A DNA stretch of 64,000 bases, taken from assembly GCA_035578905.1 (NCBI GenBank), contig JAQJVL010000309.1:573501-637500 (forward strand). The letters are read 5' to 3'. Numbering within the stretch: the first letter of the stretch is position 1; every line of letters starts with the position of its first letter. Of the stretch, positions 36,410 through 47,284 are shown one piece after another. The stretch is from Stictocephala bisonia (Eukaryota; Arthropoda; Insecta; Hemiptera; Membracidae). Position numbers and translations under genes: made by a program. The notes under the pieces are model-generated. The model saw only the letters and a list, made by a program, of their open reading frames with translations, searched no databases and was not told where the DNA came from.

Positions 36410-37056
36410 GTTTACCCGACTGCAGCTAAGCGCAAACTGGCTACTTGAACTCGGGAGTGACAAAAGTTGTAGTGGGGAAGATGCGCGATCGACTGCTGCG
36501 CACAGGGCCGGTCTGTGACCTTTCTAGCCATCATGGCGTGCGATCGGAGGTTGAAAAAAAAACGGCCCTCGTATTTTTTTATCCACCATATTTGTTTTTT
36601 AAATAAGCCATTTTGGAAAGTTTTGTGACTAGCCAATTCTGAAATTGCAAGGGTTTACAATAATTACAAGAACATTTTTTTTTCATCCAATTAACAATTC
36701 CAGGAATTGCACATGCATTAAAAAAAACTTCTTGAAATGTAGTTGACATTTCAACTTGTATAATAGTTTTTTTTGTACAAAATTTTAAAGTGGAACCGTG
36801 TTTCAAAAGTACTAGAAACTAGTGTTTTTGACTCCAAATCACAATGAAAAATATTTATGATTAAAATTATAATGTTTATATCACGTGGTGAGATGCAGAA
36901 TCAAATGAGCTGAAAATTGGAGTATAATTTTTAGAAATTGAATTACTATTAAATATATACCAGCTAATTACCCATCCACCATAAAAATATTTTAAATGTT
37001 GCTAAGATATAATCATTTTATTGAGAATAATTCTTATCCACTTGAACACCCTAGCC

Positions 37057-39492
37057 CAGGGTTCGGCAACTAATTTTGGCTGAGGTCCAGACATATTTAA
37101 AAATAAGTTTGGGGAGGTCCAGGTAAAAACTAGGCGAAACTTCGTCATACGCCTTCATTGAGTGAATCAAATTAATGCTCAAATCAATACTATTGATTAT
37201 TGAATATATAAGTTTGGGTTTGGACTATTATAAATAAATAATATTAATGTTTATAGAAGAATAACAACTTAAATAACAACAAATAAAAATATTCAAAACA
37301 TTGTAATATTTGATTGCAAAAATTAACTAAAAACCTAACCTAAATAAGAAGGTCTACTAGACCTAATGAGGGCCTGCTTTTGTATGAAGGTTTTTCTAAT
37401 ACAAGTAAAATAATTAACGTAACTCGTGACATTTTAACATAAATCATAGCATTAATTTTGAGACCACTATAACAGCTGATTAAGTAAATAAATTTGATTT
37501 AAAATTCTATATGTACAATATCAAATTGTGCGTTCATTTGGTTCACTCGACAGAGGCGTATTATGAATTTCTGCCAAAAGCACTCATATGGTTTGCTAAC
37601 TTATTTTAATTTTAACTCACAACACATTATAAAATACTAAAAATGGGTGTATATTTTAATTGAAAAATCAATGAGAAAAATTACACTTATGGTCTTGAGC
37701 CAGGTTTTTAAAGTTAGGGAAGCAGCTAATGCAGAGAGTGTCCTCAAGGTGAGCGTCTGTCAATCTTTAGCAATATTTTTTCTTTAAGAAATTAATGTTT
37801 GAAAACAAAGTTTCATAAAGATATGTGGAGCCAAACATAGTAGCCAGGTAAATGGCCAAATTCTTGCAGTTTTTATATTTCTCTGGAACATATTTACTCC
37901 AAAATTCTTAGGTGAATGCAGTATTATGCATTTGCAACATGTCTTCCTGCAAGTCTATAATCTTCATTTGGAGCAAGGGCTTTGAAATGGGGAGCAAATT
38001 TGCTCCATTGGAGGAACTGCAAAAGGTGCTTTAAAGAATGCCGAAAACTCCTCTACCTCTGCAAAGTCTTTAGACCTTCCTGCAAATTCCTTTTTAATAT
38101 CTTCAATGAAATGTAAAAATATTGTAACATCTATTTCTGATTCAGAACTATTCTTATGTTCAAAAGTTGTTGGAAAGTGAATTAGTTCTTAACTTGCGAT
38201 GTCTTTTGTTTTATTTGCCAAAAACATTCAATCACTAGACCTTAACTTAGCCAACGAATATTGTTGTGTTGAAGTAAAACAGAATGTGTTGAATTACACT
38301 CAGATAGAAAAACTCGCAACTGTCTGTGCCGAAGAGCAGAACAACACCTCATAAAATTAATCAACTTGATCAAGTTGTTCAGTACCTCTTTCAGAGTGTC
38401 ACTAAGTTTGTCACATAGGGCTGCCTGGTGAATGATGCATTGATAAGATAATAGCCCCACATTCTTTTCTTTGATTCACTTTGAAATCCCTATTTCATTG
38501 CCGACCAAAGCTGGAGCCCCATCAGTTGACAGAGATGCCATTTTATCGTAACTAATGTTTGATTTTGTCATGAAGTCATCAAAAGTCTGGAATAAATCTT
38601 CTCCATGGTCTTTAAATGGCAAGACTGCAAGCAATTCTTTCATTAATATTTTATTTTAAATATCATAAAACCTCAAAAAAATAGACATTTGTTCATCGTT
38701 AACAATACAACATGATTCATTAAGTGTTGTGGCGTGTAGCAAGGCACCTTTTGTAGAAGTTCTAGCAAACTCCTTTTATTGCCTGCAGCCAATATTTTGG
38801 TTCTTCTTTTATTGCTTTTTGCTGATGATGGAATACCTTGAAATGCACCAACAACATCCTCTTATCTTCAAAAAGTGCTGCAGCCACTCCTATCATATAT
38901 TCTTTTACTGTCTCAGAGTTTGAAAAATGGCTTCTGGTGTTTATTGAGCATCCAACATACAAAGCTGCGTCTGCAGATTTTTCTTGCTCGCTCATACTTC
39001 GAACTAGTATGGCTGTGCTTTTTTTGTAAAAAGCTAGATATTACTCGAAACTTTCTTGGCGAGCTTCACTTCCCCGAGGAAAATTTTGGTGAAACTGTTA
39101 ATGGGTCGTTTCATAATGCCTCTTTAAATTCGTACTTTTAAAAAGAGCAATAGTTTTATTGCATATTAGGCAAACTGGAAAAGCGTCAGGTCTATCAGGA
39201 AGCGTAAAACAATACTGTTCAGTTCATTTAGTCAAAAACGTCCTATTTTCACTGTCAACTTCAGGCTTTTTAAGATAAGATCCATATTGATAAAAAATCA
39301 AAATTAGGAGCATCGACAATTACAAAATAACCGAGGCTGGCCAAGCTAAGCGGTGGTGGTGTTGCCAACTCTACAGTAACAATACAACTTAGGAAAAGGC
39401 TTTTTAAATTATATTTATAATTTATGTGATTGAGATATTAAAATACTTTTGGGGTCTAGTCTTGACCTTCCGCGGTCAGTTGCCGACCGCTG
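37057..39492 (-). mobile_element. hAT element, decayed (G-hAT)
   Basis: Ends CAGGGTTCGGCAACT and, on the opposite strand, CAGCGGTCGGCAACT are inverted relatives. The flanks CCCTAGCC and CTCTAGCA are a plausible diverged 8-bp target duplication. At 2,436 bp it is long enough to have been autonomous. Transposase remnants lie on the - strand. Confidence 0.8.
38242..38995 (-). pseudogene. hAT transposase fragments
   Basis: On the - strand, 38995-38762 holds part of the N-terminal half (MSEQEKSADAALYVG..KEYMIGVAAALFED). A stretch near 38550-38490 reads SLSTDGAPALVGNEIGI, with a catalytic Asp in the usual DGAPxMVG context. The frame 38460-38242 reads LSYQCIIHQAALCDKL, NLIKLINFMR and LRHRQLRVFLSE, ending NNIRWLS. 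This order is typical of the ZBED5/SCAND3-like group of hAT transposases. Stops and frameshifts separate the parts; the C-terminal dimerisation part (38200-37700) is barely readable. Confidence 0.75.
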
Positions 39493-40032
39493 CTCTAGCA
39501 TGAGGTTACCCTGTTTCTTGTCTCTGATTCCCAGTCCGTGCTTCCTGTGCAAACAGTGCCTTGATCAGGTAGTCAACGCAGCCACTATTACAAATGCAAT
39601 ACCATACCATTCGCCCTAAAGTCCATAGACAGGCATGTTGCTTCTTATACTACCATCATTGTTTTATATGTTTATTTCTTTTTATTGCAAAGAATCAATA
39701 TTATTTTCAGAGGAATTCTATTTATACAGTCATGTTTTGCTTTATTTTAGCCCACTGCATTTGGCATATTTAAAATAGAACTTATCTTCTTTGTATAGTT
39801 TGATATGTATTACCTTTTAGAAAGAATGAAACAAATTTAATAAAACATTTTGTTTAGACAATTCAGAGGAATAAAAAGGATTTTTGTTACATTTACAAAA
39901 CTATTGTTAACTCTTCTTATATATTTTAGTTTGTAATAAATTTATGTTTTAAGCTATTCATTATAGCTTGTGATAAATAAACAATCTCACAAATTTTACT
40001 GCAGAAATTTAATTTGTGTATGTTCAATTCAG
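39493..40032. other. End of ISY1 third intron
   Basis: AT-rich, nothing recognised except the polypyrimidine-poor acceptor gttcaattcag just before the last exon. Confidence 0.5.
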
Positions 40033-40245
40033 AGTTCTGAAGATGATGAAGGAGAAAATGAAGGAGAAAGCAAGCAGCCAAGATTTATTGCTCATGTCCC
40101 TGTTCCTTCACAAAAAGAAGTGGAGCTTGCTTTACTACAAAGGAAGAAACAGGAGTTGCTGAACCGATATGCCAGCAGTGCAGTTCTAACTCAGGCTGAG
40201 GAAGCCAAAGAGTTGCTTGGTGTGTCATCTTCTAGTTCAATGTAA
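40033..40245 (+). CDS. ISY1: ISY1 terminal exon
   Basis: Starts in phase 0 after TTCAG and ends at TAA (40243-40245). The product begins with an acidic stretch (SSEDDEGENEGESKQ), then RFIAHVPVPSQKEVELALLQ and RKKQELLNRYAS, ending EEAKELLGVSSSSSM. FIAHVPVPSQ, RKK.ELL..YAS and EEA..LLG are shared with human ISY1, whose protein ends within a few residues of LLG; the Ser-rich tail here is extra. The four exons in the window sum to 227 residues. Confidence 0.95.
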   Translation, partial: SSEDDEGENEGESKQPRFIAHVPVPSQKEVELALLQRKKQELLNRYASSAVLTQAEEAKELLGVSSSSSM

Positions 40246-40324
40246 ACATTACATAGCTCTGTGTAAATATATATATTTTTGTACACTTTTAAGTGTTGCG
40301 TTTTATCTCTCCTATATAACCAAA

Positions 40325-40330
40325 AATAAA
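40325..40330 (+). promoter_or_regulatory. Likely ISY1 poly(A) signal
   Basis: AATAAA 80 bp after the ISY1 stop codon, the first canonical signal downstream. The gene would end about 15-30 bp later. Confidence 0.6.
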
Positions 40331-40345
40331 TAACTTATCCATATA

Positions 40346-40873
40346 AATGCATAAATAACATGGTCTGACTATGTGCTTATTATGTGAGCTTATTATTTTA
40401 AACAGTTTTAGAGTGAGATTACTAAATTTTAAAAACGGCCTATCAGCAAATAATATGTAAATATTTGAATTGAAGTGGAATCAGATTTTTGTGTCATAAG
40501 GCCATTAAATTGATCTCAATGATGTTACCAATGAAAGGAGATTTACCTGCACAATTATAATATAATTGTAAATATGCTTTTACTATTATGTCGATAAACC
40601 TTTTTCTAGTTCAACTGATGAGTATGATGCTCACTTTCAGAGTTTACTCTAAAACGAACTTGAAAAAGAAAAACTATACTCCAAAAGGAAAATTTTGACA
40701 TTATGACAACAAACACCTTAAGTCTTTAAGTCAAAGGACCTAAAAAGACTTAAAAAAGGTCAGAATTTATCAATATTGCCTTTGCTATTTTAGTTCTGGT
40801 AGCATAAGAGTTATTTATGGAAGGAGGTAGTGAGTGCTGGAATGAAATTCTTTTGGTTTGGAATAATATAACA
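40346..40873. other. Intergenic DNA after ISY1
   Basis: No frame or repeat recognised. Confidence 0.4.
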
Positions 40874-41139
40874 TTAACCCTTTAAGGAGTACTGGGTACT
40901 CCTGTAAAAATAGTAATGACGTTCCCGAATGTTCATTTCAAGTTGCCAGTAAAAATAGTAACTACGTTCTGGAACGTCTTATTCTTTATTTTGGTTTCAT
41001 TATTTTTATTCAAACCTTTTAGTAATTTAATTGCTTTTAAAACTGTAGGGTACAATTATTACAATACTGGTTGTACTTTGACTATGGATATATTTACTCG
41101 TAATATATTTACATTTTGTACGAACTAAAAATCTAAATA

Positions 41140-44030
41140 AGGTTAGGTTTGAAGCCGCCGTGATTGACGGCAAGATAACGGATCATTGTTTGACAGCTGT
41201 TAATGTACAAGTGAATAGCGGTGCAACAGCTGACTCGGTCAAGGTCATGGCTGCGAACACTCGGTTAAACTACCGATTAAATTTCAGACTTCTAGATAAG
41301 CAGCTTAATAATACAGACTGGAGTACTGTTTTTCTTCAAGACGATGCTTCAAAGGCTTTTGATATTTTTATTGGCATTCTACAGGAAAAATTAAATAACT
41401 GCAGGAAAATAGTCAACATAAAGAAATTAGCATTTTCTAAATTAAAACCGTGGATAAATATTTCGACATGTAAAAAGATTAAAACAAGAAATTCCCTTTT
41501 TAAAAAGGTAAAAGAACAACCTAATAATTTAGAATTAAGGAAACATTTTAATGAGTTTAGGAATAATTTACAAAAAGAGATTAGATGTTTGAAACAAAAA
41601 TATTACAGTGTACTTTTTGAAGAGTGTAAGGGAAATTCTAAAAAAACGTGGAATATCATTAAAGAGGTTACAGGTCAAAATTCAAAAATAGTTACAAAAA
41701 TTGAACTAGGATGCAAAGATAGGGTAATTAGTGACCCGTATGAAGTTGCTAATGAACTAAATAATTTCTTTTCATGTGCAGCGGAAAAGCTAATTGAACA
41801 TGTAGTTAAACCACCAAATGTTAACACTCAATATTACAGAAACCTTTTTTATGAACCTGTTAGTATTAAATCAATGTTTTTGAGACCAGCTACTCTTGAT
41901 GATTTATCTAAAGCTGTAGAATCATTAAAAAATAAAACATCATCTGGTATTGATGGTATAAGTTCCAAGATAATAAAACAAATATATAATAAAATTAGTA
42001 ATGATTTACTTCATATTATTAATAAAAGTTTCGAATCAGGTATATTCCCAGAACAAATGAAGTTTGCTGTTGTTGTTCCGATTCATAAAAAGGGGTCAAC
42101 ATTGGAATGCAATAATTATAGACCAATTAGTCTGTTATCATCTTTCTCAAAGATTTTTGAAAAGGTAATGAAACAAAAATTATTAAATTTTTTTGAAAAT
42201 AAAGGTTTTTTTAGCAAAAATCAATATGGTTTCAGAATAGGACTAAACACAGAACAGGCTCTTGTTGAATTTAATAGTAAAGTAACTAATGGAATTAATT
42301 ATGGATATAAAGTAAGTGGACTTTTTTTGGACATAACAAAGGCGTTTGATACGGTTGACCATGACATTTTATTAGAAAAATTACATAATGCTGGAGTGAG
42401 GGGAGTAGTCTTGAGATGGTTTGATAGTTACTTGAGGGGCAGAAGGCAGTGTGTAAAAATTAATGGGGTATTGAGTGATTCAGTTGAAATGAAGTATGGT
42501 GTACCACAGGGATCTGTGCTCGGTCCAGTCTTATTCCTAGTCTATATCAATGATTTATGTAACGCGAGGCTGTATGGGAAGGTAACATCTTTCGCGGATG
42601 ATACTGCATTATGCTATCATGGAAATTCATTAAAGGAAATAGAACATAACATGAATCTTGATCTTCAGGCAATTCAATGGTGGTTCACCAAAAACAATAT
42701 GATATTAAGTACAAATAAAACAAAGTTCATTAATTTTAGTCTTAGAGGGGAAGCACTATTTGAAAACAAAATTATTTATAAGTGCATTGAATGCGTTTGT
42801 AAAAATGATTATTGCCAAACAAAATGTAATGAAATTCTTCAAGAAAATTTTATAAAATATTTAGGGGTTACTTTGGATAGTAATATTAACTGGAAGCAAC
42901 ATTTAAATGAGCTGAGGAAAAAATTAAATAACATAATTAGAATATTTTATTTCCTTAAAAATATGTGTAATAGTAGTGTTCTGAGAACCTTGTATCATTC
43001 TTTAGTTCACAGTAGGTTGGAGTATGGAAATGTATGCTGGGGTGGAACGTACTACTCAAACTTAAAATCACTCATTACAATACAAAAACAGTATATGAGA
43101 CTGATAGCAAAAAAACCAAGACGTGAACCATCCTTTCCACTGTTCTCCTCTTTCAGAATTCTTCCACTTAGACATTTATATGTGTATAAGGTGTTAAAAA
43201 TATTTTTTATCAGAAGCAAAGGCAGCAGTGGAAGTAATGTTTACAGATCAAAATTAAGAAAAAATGAAGCTATTTATGTTCCAAGACCGGTAAGCACATT
43301 TTATAAAAAATCTTTTAACTATTTAGCACCATATTTATTCAATATGATACCTGCAGAATTAAGAAAGATAGAGAATGTTCATATGTTTGGAAATAAAATT
43401 AGGAAATGGTTACACACAAATTTTACAGTAGAAAATTATCTAAATACGTAAATAATTCACATTTAAATGTTTCATACATTCACATTTGTATACCATTTTG
43501 AAAATATATTGAAACATTAGATAACTCTTAGTAATTTTTTTAAGTAAAATGCCATAGTACAGTTTTTCATTCAATATAAAGGCTCTAAAAATAAATATTG
43601 ATATGTATTTTATACAAACAAAATATGTTTTCTGATGTACAGTTTGGAGCATTATAAATTAAATCTTATTGTAAAATTATTATTTATGTGTCATTGTTAG
43701 GTCAACAGCATTAACAAAATTTCAATATTAAGAGTTCCTCCACACAGGCTTAGCCTTGGAGGTTTACATCATCTTTATTTTCTCAGCAGAAGTTTTTTCT
43801 TTTTTCTTTTTAGTTTCCTTTTCAATATTCTAGGTCAGACTTGGTATTGTATATTTATGTGTTTGTATAAGAAGGATTTAATTGTTTGTTCTGTACTTGA
43901 CTGTGTGTGATTTGTTGTTAATTATTGTAATTGTTACTTATATTATGTTTTTGTGGTGGAAGCTATATGTACATATGTAATTTTTGAGATGAATAAAGAT
44001 ATTGTTGTTGTTGTTGTTGTTGTTGTTGTT
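41140..44030 (+). mobile_element. LINE-C, 5'-truncated non-LTR retrotransposon
   Basis: The open frame 41160-43451 is followed by a 3' UTR and the tail GATGAATAAAGATATTG, then TTG repeats (44002-44030). The 5' truncation point is near 41140, inside the endonuclease. The long undamaged frame shows this is a fairly recent insertion. Target duplications were not identified. Confidence 0.85.
41160..43451 (+). CDS. LINE-C endonuclease end plus reverse transcriptase, 763 codons open
   Basis: The frame has no stop for 763 codons but begins inside the gene, at a GTG rather than an ATG, because the element is 5'-truncated. The first residues (GKITDHCLTAV) are the last motif of the endonuclease. The linker (SKLKPWINISTCKKIKTRNS) follows. 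RT motifs are NNYRPISLLSSFSKIFEK (near 315), LFLDITKAFDTVDHDILL (motif A, near 390), YGVPQGSVLGPVLFLVYIND (motif B) and SFADDTALCYHG (motif C, near 478). The C-terminal thumb and maturase-like part include HSRLEYGNVCWGG and QKQYMRLIAKKPR. The RT catalytic set is complete. CR1/jockey-like; similar to the fragment at 32885-33590. Confidence 0.9.
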   Translation: MIDGKITDHCLTAVNVQVNSGATADSVKVMAANTRLNYRLNFRLLDKQLNNTDWSTVFLQDDASKAFDIFIGILQEKLNNCRKIVNIKKLAFSKLKPWINISTCKKIKTRNSLFKKVKEQPNNLELRKHFNEFRNNLQKEIRCLKQKYYSVLFEECKGNSKKTWNIIKEVTGQNSKIVTKIELGCKDRVISDPYEVANELNNFFSCAAEKLIEHVVKPPNVNTQYYRNLFYEPVSIKSMFLRPATLDDLSKAVESLKNKTSSGIDGISSKIIKQIYNKISNDLLHIINKSFESGIFPEQMKFAVVVPIHKKGSTLECNNYRPISLLSSFSKIFEKVMKQKLLNFFENKGFFSKNQYGFRIGLNTEQALVEFNSKVTNGINYGYKVSGLFLDITKAFDTVDHDILLEKLHNAGVRGVVLRWFDSYLRGRRQCVKINGVLSDSVEMKYGVPQGSVLGPVLFLVYINDLCNARLYGKVTSFADDTALCYHGNSLKEIEHNMNLDLQAIQWWFTKNNMILSTNKTKFINFSLRGEALFENKIIYKCIECVCKNDYCQTKCNEILQENFIKYLGVTLDSNINWKQHLNELRKKLNNIIRIFYFLKNMCNSSVLRTLYHSLVHSRLEYGNVCWGGTYYSNLKSLITIQKQYMRLIAKKPRREPSFPLFSSFRILPLRHLYVYKVLKIFFIRSKGSSGSNVYRSKLRKNEAIYVPRPVSTFYKKSFNYLAPYLFNMIPAELRKIENVHMFGNKIRKWLHTNFTVENYLNT

Positions 44031-44204
44031 AATTAAATTATGTAAACTAGAGGTTGTGTGTTACACATTTTAGCATGCAATAGTTCACTGACCAAGTGGC
44101 GAGAAAGTCGGTGGTGGGAGTTTGTCTGCTACTAGCTTTTGTCAGCTTTGAATATAATAAGAATATGGGATCAATCAATAGGACAGAGAGGTTGATATCA
44201 TTGA

Positions 44205-44440
44205 ATGACAGTGCCAGAAAAACCAAAAAAAGGTACAGGAAGCTGTTTATTTCACTTCATTGACATTACTTGCTTGAACTTTATCAATAATTTTGCAATC
44301 CACAACAAAAAGAATATGGGGGTTTTAGATTTCAGAATCAACCTAATTTGCCAATTGCTAGAAACCCACCACAACCCCAAGAGAGACAAGGACAATTGCT
44401 GCCGTGCCGACTGTAGTTGCCGTGGTGGCCGCGCTTAAGG
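44205..44440 (+). pseudogene. piggyBac transposase C-terminal remnant
   Basis: A 77-codon frame: HFIDITCLNFINNFAIHNKK then MGVLDFRINLICQLLETH. piggyBac transposases have this block (a buried helix with AFxLY followed by xFRxxLxxQL) near the end of the catalytic domain. The upstream part is missing where LINE-C is inserted. A following reading RDKDNCCRADCSCRG might be part of the Cys-rich tail. Confidence 0.6.
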
Positions 44441-44587
44441 ACAAACATACCCGCTGCCTCACTGGCAGATACTTTCTTGGTTCTTGGCAGAAGGCTCAGA
44501 AGCGATGATGTATGCTCTGAATCTACAGTTAGAGAGAAAAAAAGGAAATACAATTATGTTTGAGTGTAAAGATTGTGATGTGGCTCT

Positions 44588-44800
44588 TTGTGAAATGAAA
44601 TGAAAAACGTCTTTATTTAATCAGGCAAAGTTGGGACTAAAAAGTCCCTTCTTCCACTTAACCTGATACAAAAATAATTACAATCATAACAATTATGTTT
44701 TTAAATATAATAATTACAATTGTGTACAACCATGTTGTCCGTAGATTCATACTCAAAAATTATTCTTAAAACGTCTTAAAATCAAGAATATGTTCAAATG
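44588..44800 (-). mobile_element. LINE 3'-end fragment
   Basis: On the - strand: GTATCAGGTTAAGTGGAAGA, AGGGACTTTTTAGTCCCAAC (a hairpin), AATAAAGACG, then a TTTCA repeat tail. This looks like the 3' terminus of a LINE of another family. Confidence 0.5.
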
Positions 44801-45261
44801 CATTTTTTATACATTATAGATTCAAATAAATAATTTGTGTAAAAATATCAAATAAAACCACTCACTCCTTTGTGCATTAAAATAGGTGACGTTCCAGAAC
44901 GTCAATACTCTCCAAAGGGTTAAAACAACTTGCGAGAGCAAGAATTTGTTATTTAATTCAATCTAGTGACACGGTTAATTAATGTTATCAGAAACCCAAC
45001 ATTATCCATATATGTAATTAAAATAGTCTACAAGAAAAATATTTTAATTATATAGTAAAAATAATATGTTTAACACGTTCAGTGCTATGGCAGCTGTTAT
45101 GAACAGCTGCTATTGTTGGCGGGAATCATGAGTTGGCACTTTACTATTGAGGTTAGATTATGTTGTGAAGTTGTAAGCAGTGTATTGTGCTATTGTTTGG
45201 TGAATTTCGTTATGAGTTTTTATTAGTTGTATATAGTTAGTGTGCATGTATCAATAGTACT

Positions 45262-45378
45262 TCAGTCTCAGAGAAACCACTGAGGATGCCACATCACAGT
45301 ATGGGCGAAACGTCTGGTCATCTTGTAAATATTGTAGATAGTACCTTGACGCGGTTGTCACCGGAAACTATAGATTCT
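45262..45378 (+). mobile_element. 117-bp Penelope-like insertion with hammerhead-like motif
   Basis: AATAGTACT occurs directly at 45253-45261 and 45379-45387, a 9-bp target duplication. The inserted 117 bp contains one complete ribozyme-like motif and the tail GGTTGTCACCGGAAACTA, shared with 28974-29152. It is inserted in the leader of element H. Confidence 0.75.
45276..45318 (+). ncRNA. Hammerhead-like ribozyme motif
   Basis: ACCA, CTGAGGA, T, GCC-loop-GGC, GAAAC, GTC, TGGT. ACCA/TGGT pair as stem I, GCC/GGC as stem II, and GTC is a good cleavage triplet. Core strands are complete. As in the other families, one extra U precedes stem II and stem III is minimal. Confidence 0.62.
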
Positions 45379-45433
45379 AATAGTACTATTAGCCTATATC
45401 GTAATACAATCATTTTGTTATTGTGTTAATAAT

Positions 45434-47284
45434 ATGAGTGACAGTCTCGGTCCATCGTTTAAGCGTAGGAATGTAAATAAAAATGTTGTGTTTGATCCAG
45501 AAAGGTTTACCCCTAGTGAACTGGATGAAATTTACTTTGATTCGGAAGAAGATATGTTCTCACACGGAGAGGAAGAGTACAATCCTACTAATGACACTGC
45601 CGATTATTCTGATGACGATTTTAATCGTAATGATACAAATTTGGAAGGAAATGAGGAAGATAGTGACAGTGATTTGAATAACTCTAGTGGTGACAATGGA
45701 AATAATACAATAATTGACGAGCAAAACGAAAACAACGAAAGACCAGCACCCACAGGCATCCAATCTGCAGCAGCCACAGCCACAAGGAGTAATTTACAAC
45801 AAAGAGGGCAAGTACCAAAAACAAATTCCAGTAAACCCCCAGAAGTAAAATGGTTTGACAATTGCAATTTACTTGATTTAGATTTTATCAAAACTAATGA
45901 GCTCCTTGTAGGTATTGCAGGAAACAATGAACCTTTTGACTATTTCAGCTTAGTTGTCAATGATTAGTTTATATAGCAAAAAATAGTTTATATGACTAAT
46001 CAGTATGCTCAGGAAAACATATTTTTTGGTAACAATGAACTTCAGGAGCATTCCCAATAAATAAATGAAAATTCTCACAGTATGGGAGTTTAGAATATTT
46101 TTAGGCTTATTGTTTCACATGGGTACTATTCCCATGCATCGTCTTCATGACTACAGGAAGACTGATCTCTTGTTCAAAAGCATATTCCCTGAATACATGA
46201 GCAGAGATATATTTATGATCATTTTACGCTGTTTACACTTTGCCAACACTGAGGATGATGCTAGTATTGACCTTTTGTACAAAATTAGATTTATTATTGA
46301 TAATTTCAATGAGAAAATGAATACCATATACTACCCAGGGAAAAATCAGCCTTGACGAATCAATGGTCCCTTGGAGAGGATTTTTGTTTTTTGGTCAATA
46401 CATTAAAGAATACGTCAAATATGGGATACATTGACAGAACCCAATGGCCTAGTTCTGAAAACATTGGTCTATACTGGAAAAAGGGAGAATTCAGTGGAAA
46501 GGGAAAATTCAGTTCAATACCAGGTAAGTAGTTCACCATTTACTTGAAGTTAAGGAAAACAATGGTCACTCCCTTTTCATGGATAATTTTTACAATTCCC
46601 ATGAACTTGCAAAAACCCTTCTGAATTTAAAAATATACTGCACAGGAACACTACTAAGTAACAGGCAGTAAAACCCAAAAGACGTAGTCAAAGAAAAACT
46701 TGAAAAGGGTGAATCTACTTCATGTGATGATTGGGAAATGTGTAGCTAAAAGAGTGGTTAGGTATATATCTACAGAGTTCAAAAATGACATGAGTGAATA
46801 CATCAACAAACGTATTAAGACTGTAAATAAACCACTTGCTGTTTTGCAGTATTATTTTATGTCAAGAATCGACCGCAAGGACAAAATGATGTCATATTAT
46901 CCTTGTGAAAAAAAAAAAAAAAAACATTACGGTGGTATAAAATGTTGTTTGTACACTATATCCAAATATTGCTTTTGAATAGCAATGCTTTGGTGCAAGT
47001 ACACAGTTAGAAATAAGATGCCATTTTATGATTTTAGGCTGATTTGCATTAGAAAGTTACTTGAAGCCAACCAGGCAGCTTATGCCAAAAGTGCTTAGCC
47101 CAAGGTAAATTCAACACTTTCCTACTAAATGTGAAGTCGGTAACAATGGAAAATGTGAAAGGAAGAAGTGCAGAGTCTGTAAAGTGGAAGGAAGAAGGAA
47201 GGATACCATTTATAACTGTTTGGCATGCTCGGTCCACCCAGGTCTTTGCTTGGATTCGTGTTTCAAAAACTTTCATAAAGACTA
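45434..47284 (+). pseudogene. piggyBac transposase, broken
   Basis: The ATG at 45434 opens a 177-codon acidic N-terminus (DEIYFDSEEDMFSHGEEEYN). The frame 46065-46355 holds the dimerisation and early catalytic region (WEFRIFLGLLFHMG, YYPGKNQP). After a frameshift comes SLDESMVPWRGFLFFGQYI (first catalytic Asp, near 46352-46434). LFMDNFYNSHELAKTLL (second Asp, near 46580) is readable, then 46700-46978 has YISTEFKNDMSEYINKR, KPLAVLQYYFMSRIDRKDKM (third catalytic Asp region) and YYPCEKK. A Cys-rich C-terminal finger can be traced to 47284 (KCRVCKVEGRRKD, CLACSVHPGLCLDSC). At least four frameshifts or stops inactivate it. Confidence 0.85.

Larger units (their letters stand above)
35792..36571. 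mobile_element. mariner-derived palindrome (hairpin element)
   Basis: Arms 35792-36165 and 36198-36571 are each 374 bp and are inverted copies with about two mismatches (near 35937 and 36129), around a 32-bp spacer. Both ends start CGAGGGCCGTTTTTTTTTCA and are flanked by TA (35790-35791 and 36572-36573). Each arm is the 5' end of a mariner: inverted repeat, leader and the first part of the transposase. The 3' end of mariner is absent. Confidence 0.9.
40874..44923. mobile_element. piggyBac-like TTAA element (G) carrying LINE-C
   Basis: TTAA at 40874-40877 and 44920-44923 with CCCTTTAAGGAGTA and CCCTTTGGAGAGTA ends. Hairpins lie inside both ends: AGGAGTAC-TGG-GTACTCCT (40885-40903) and GACGTTC-CA-GAACGTC (44888-44903). 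A transposase remnant at 44205-44438 confirms the family. LINE-C (about 41140-44030) is inserted in it. Confidence 0.8.

Noticed and set aside
35915..36463. 182-codon frame on the - strand across the mariner hairpin
   Set aside because: It reads through one arm, the spacer and the antisense of the other arm. Only the first 75 or so residues are mariner-like; the rest is the mirror image.
44002..44030. TTG repeats as an independent microsatellite
   Set aside because: They directly follow an AATAAA at the end of LINE-C and are its 3' tail.
45560..45927. - strand frames with serine/leucine-rich products opposite the piggyBac N-terminus
   Set aside because: They are the antisense of an acidic coding region, which always gives Ser/Leu-rich shadows.
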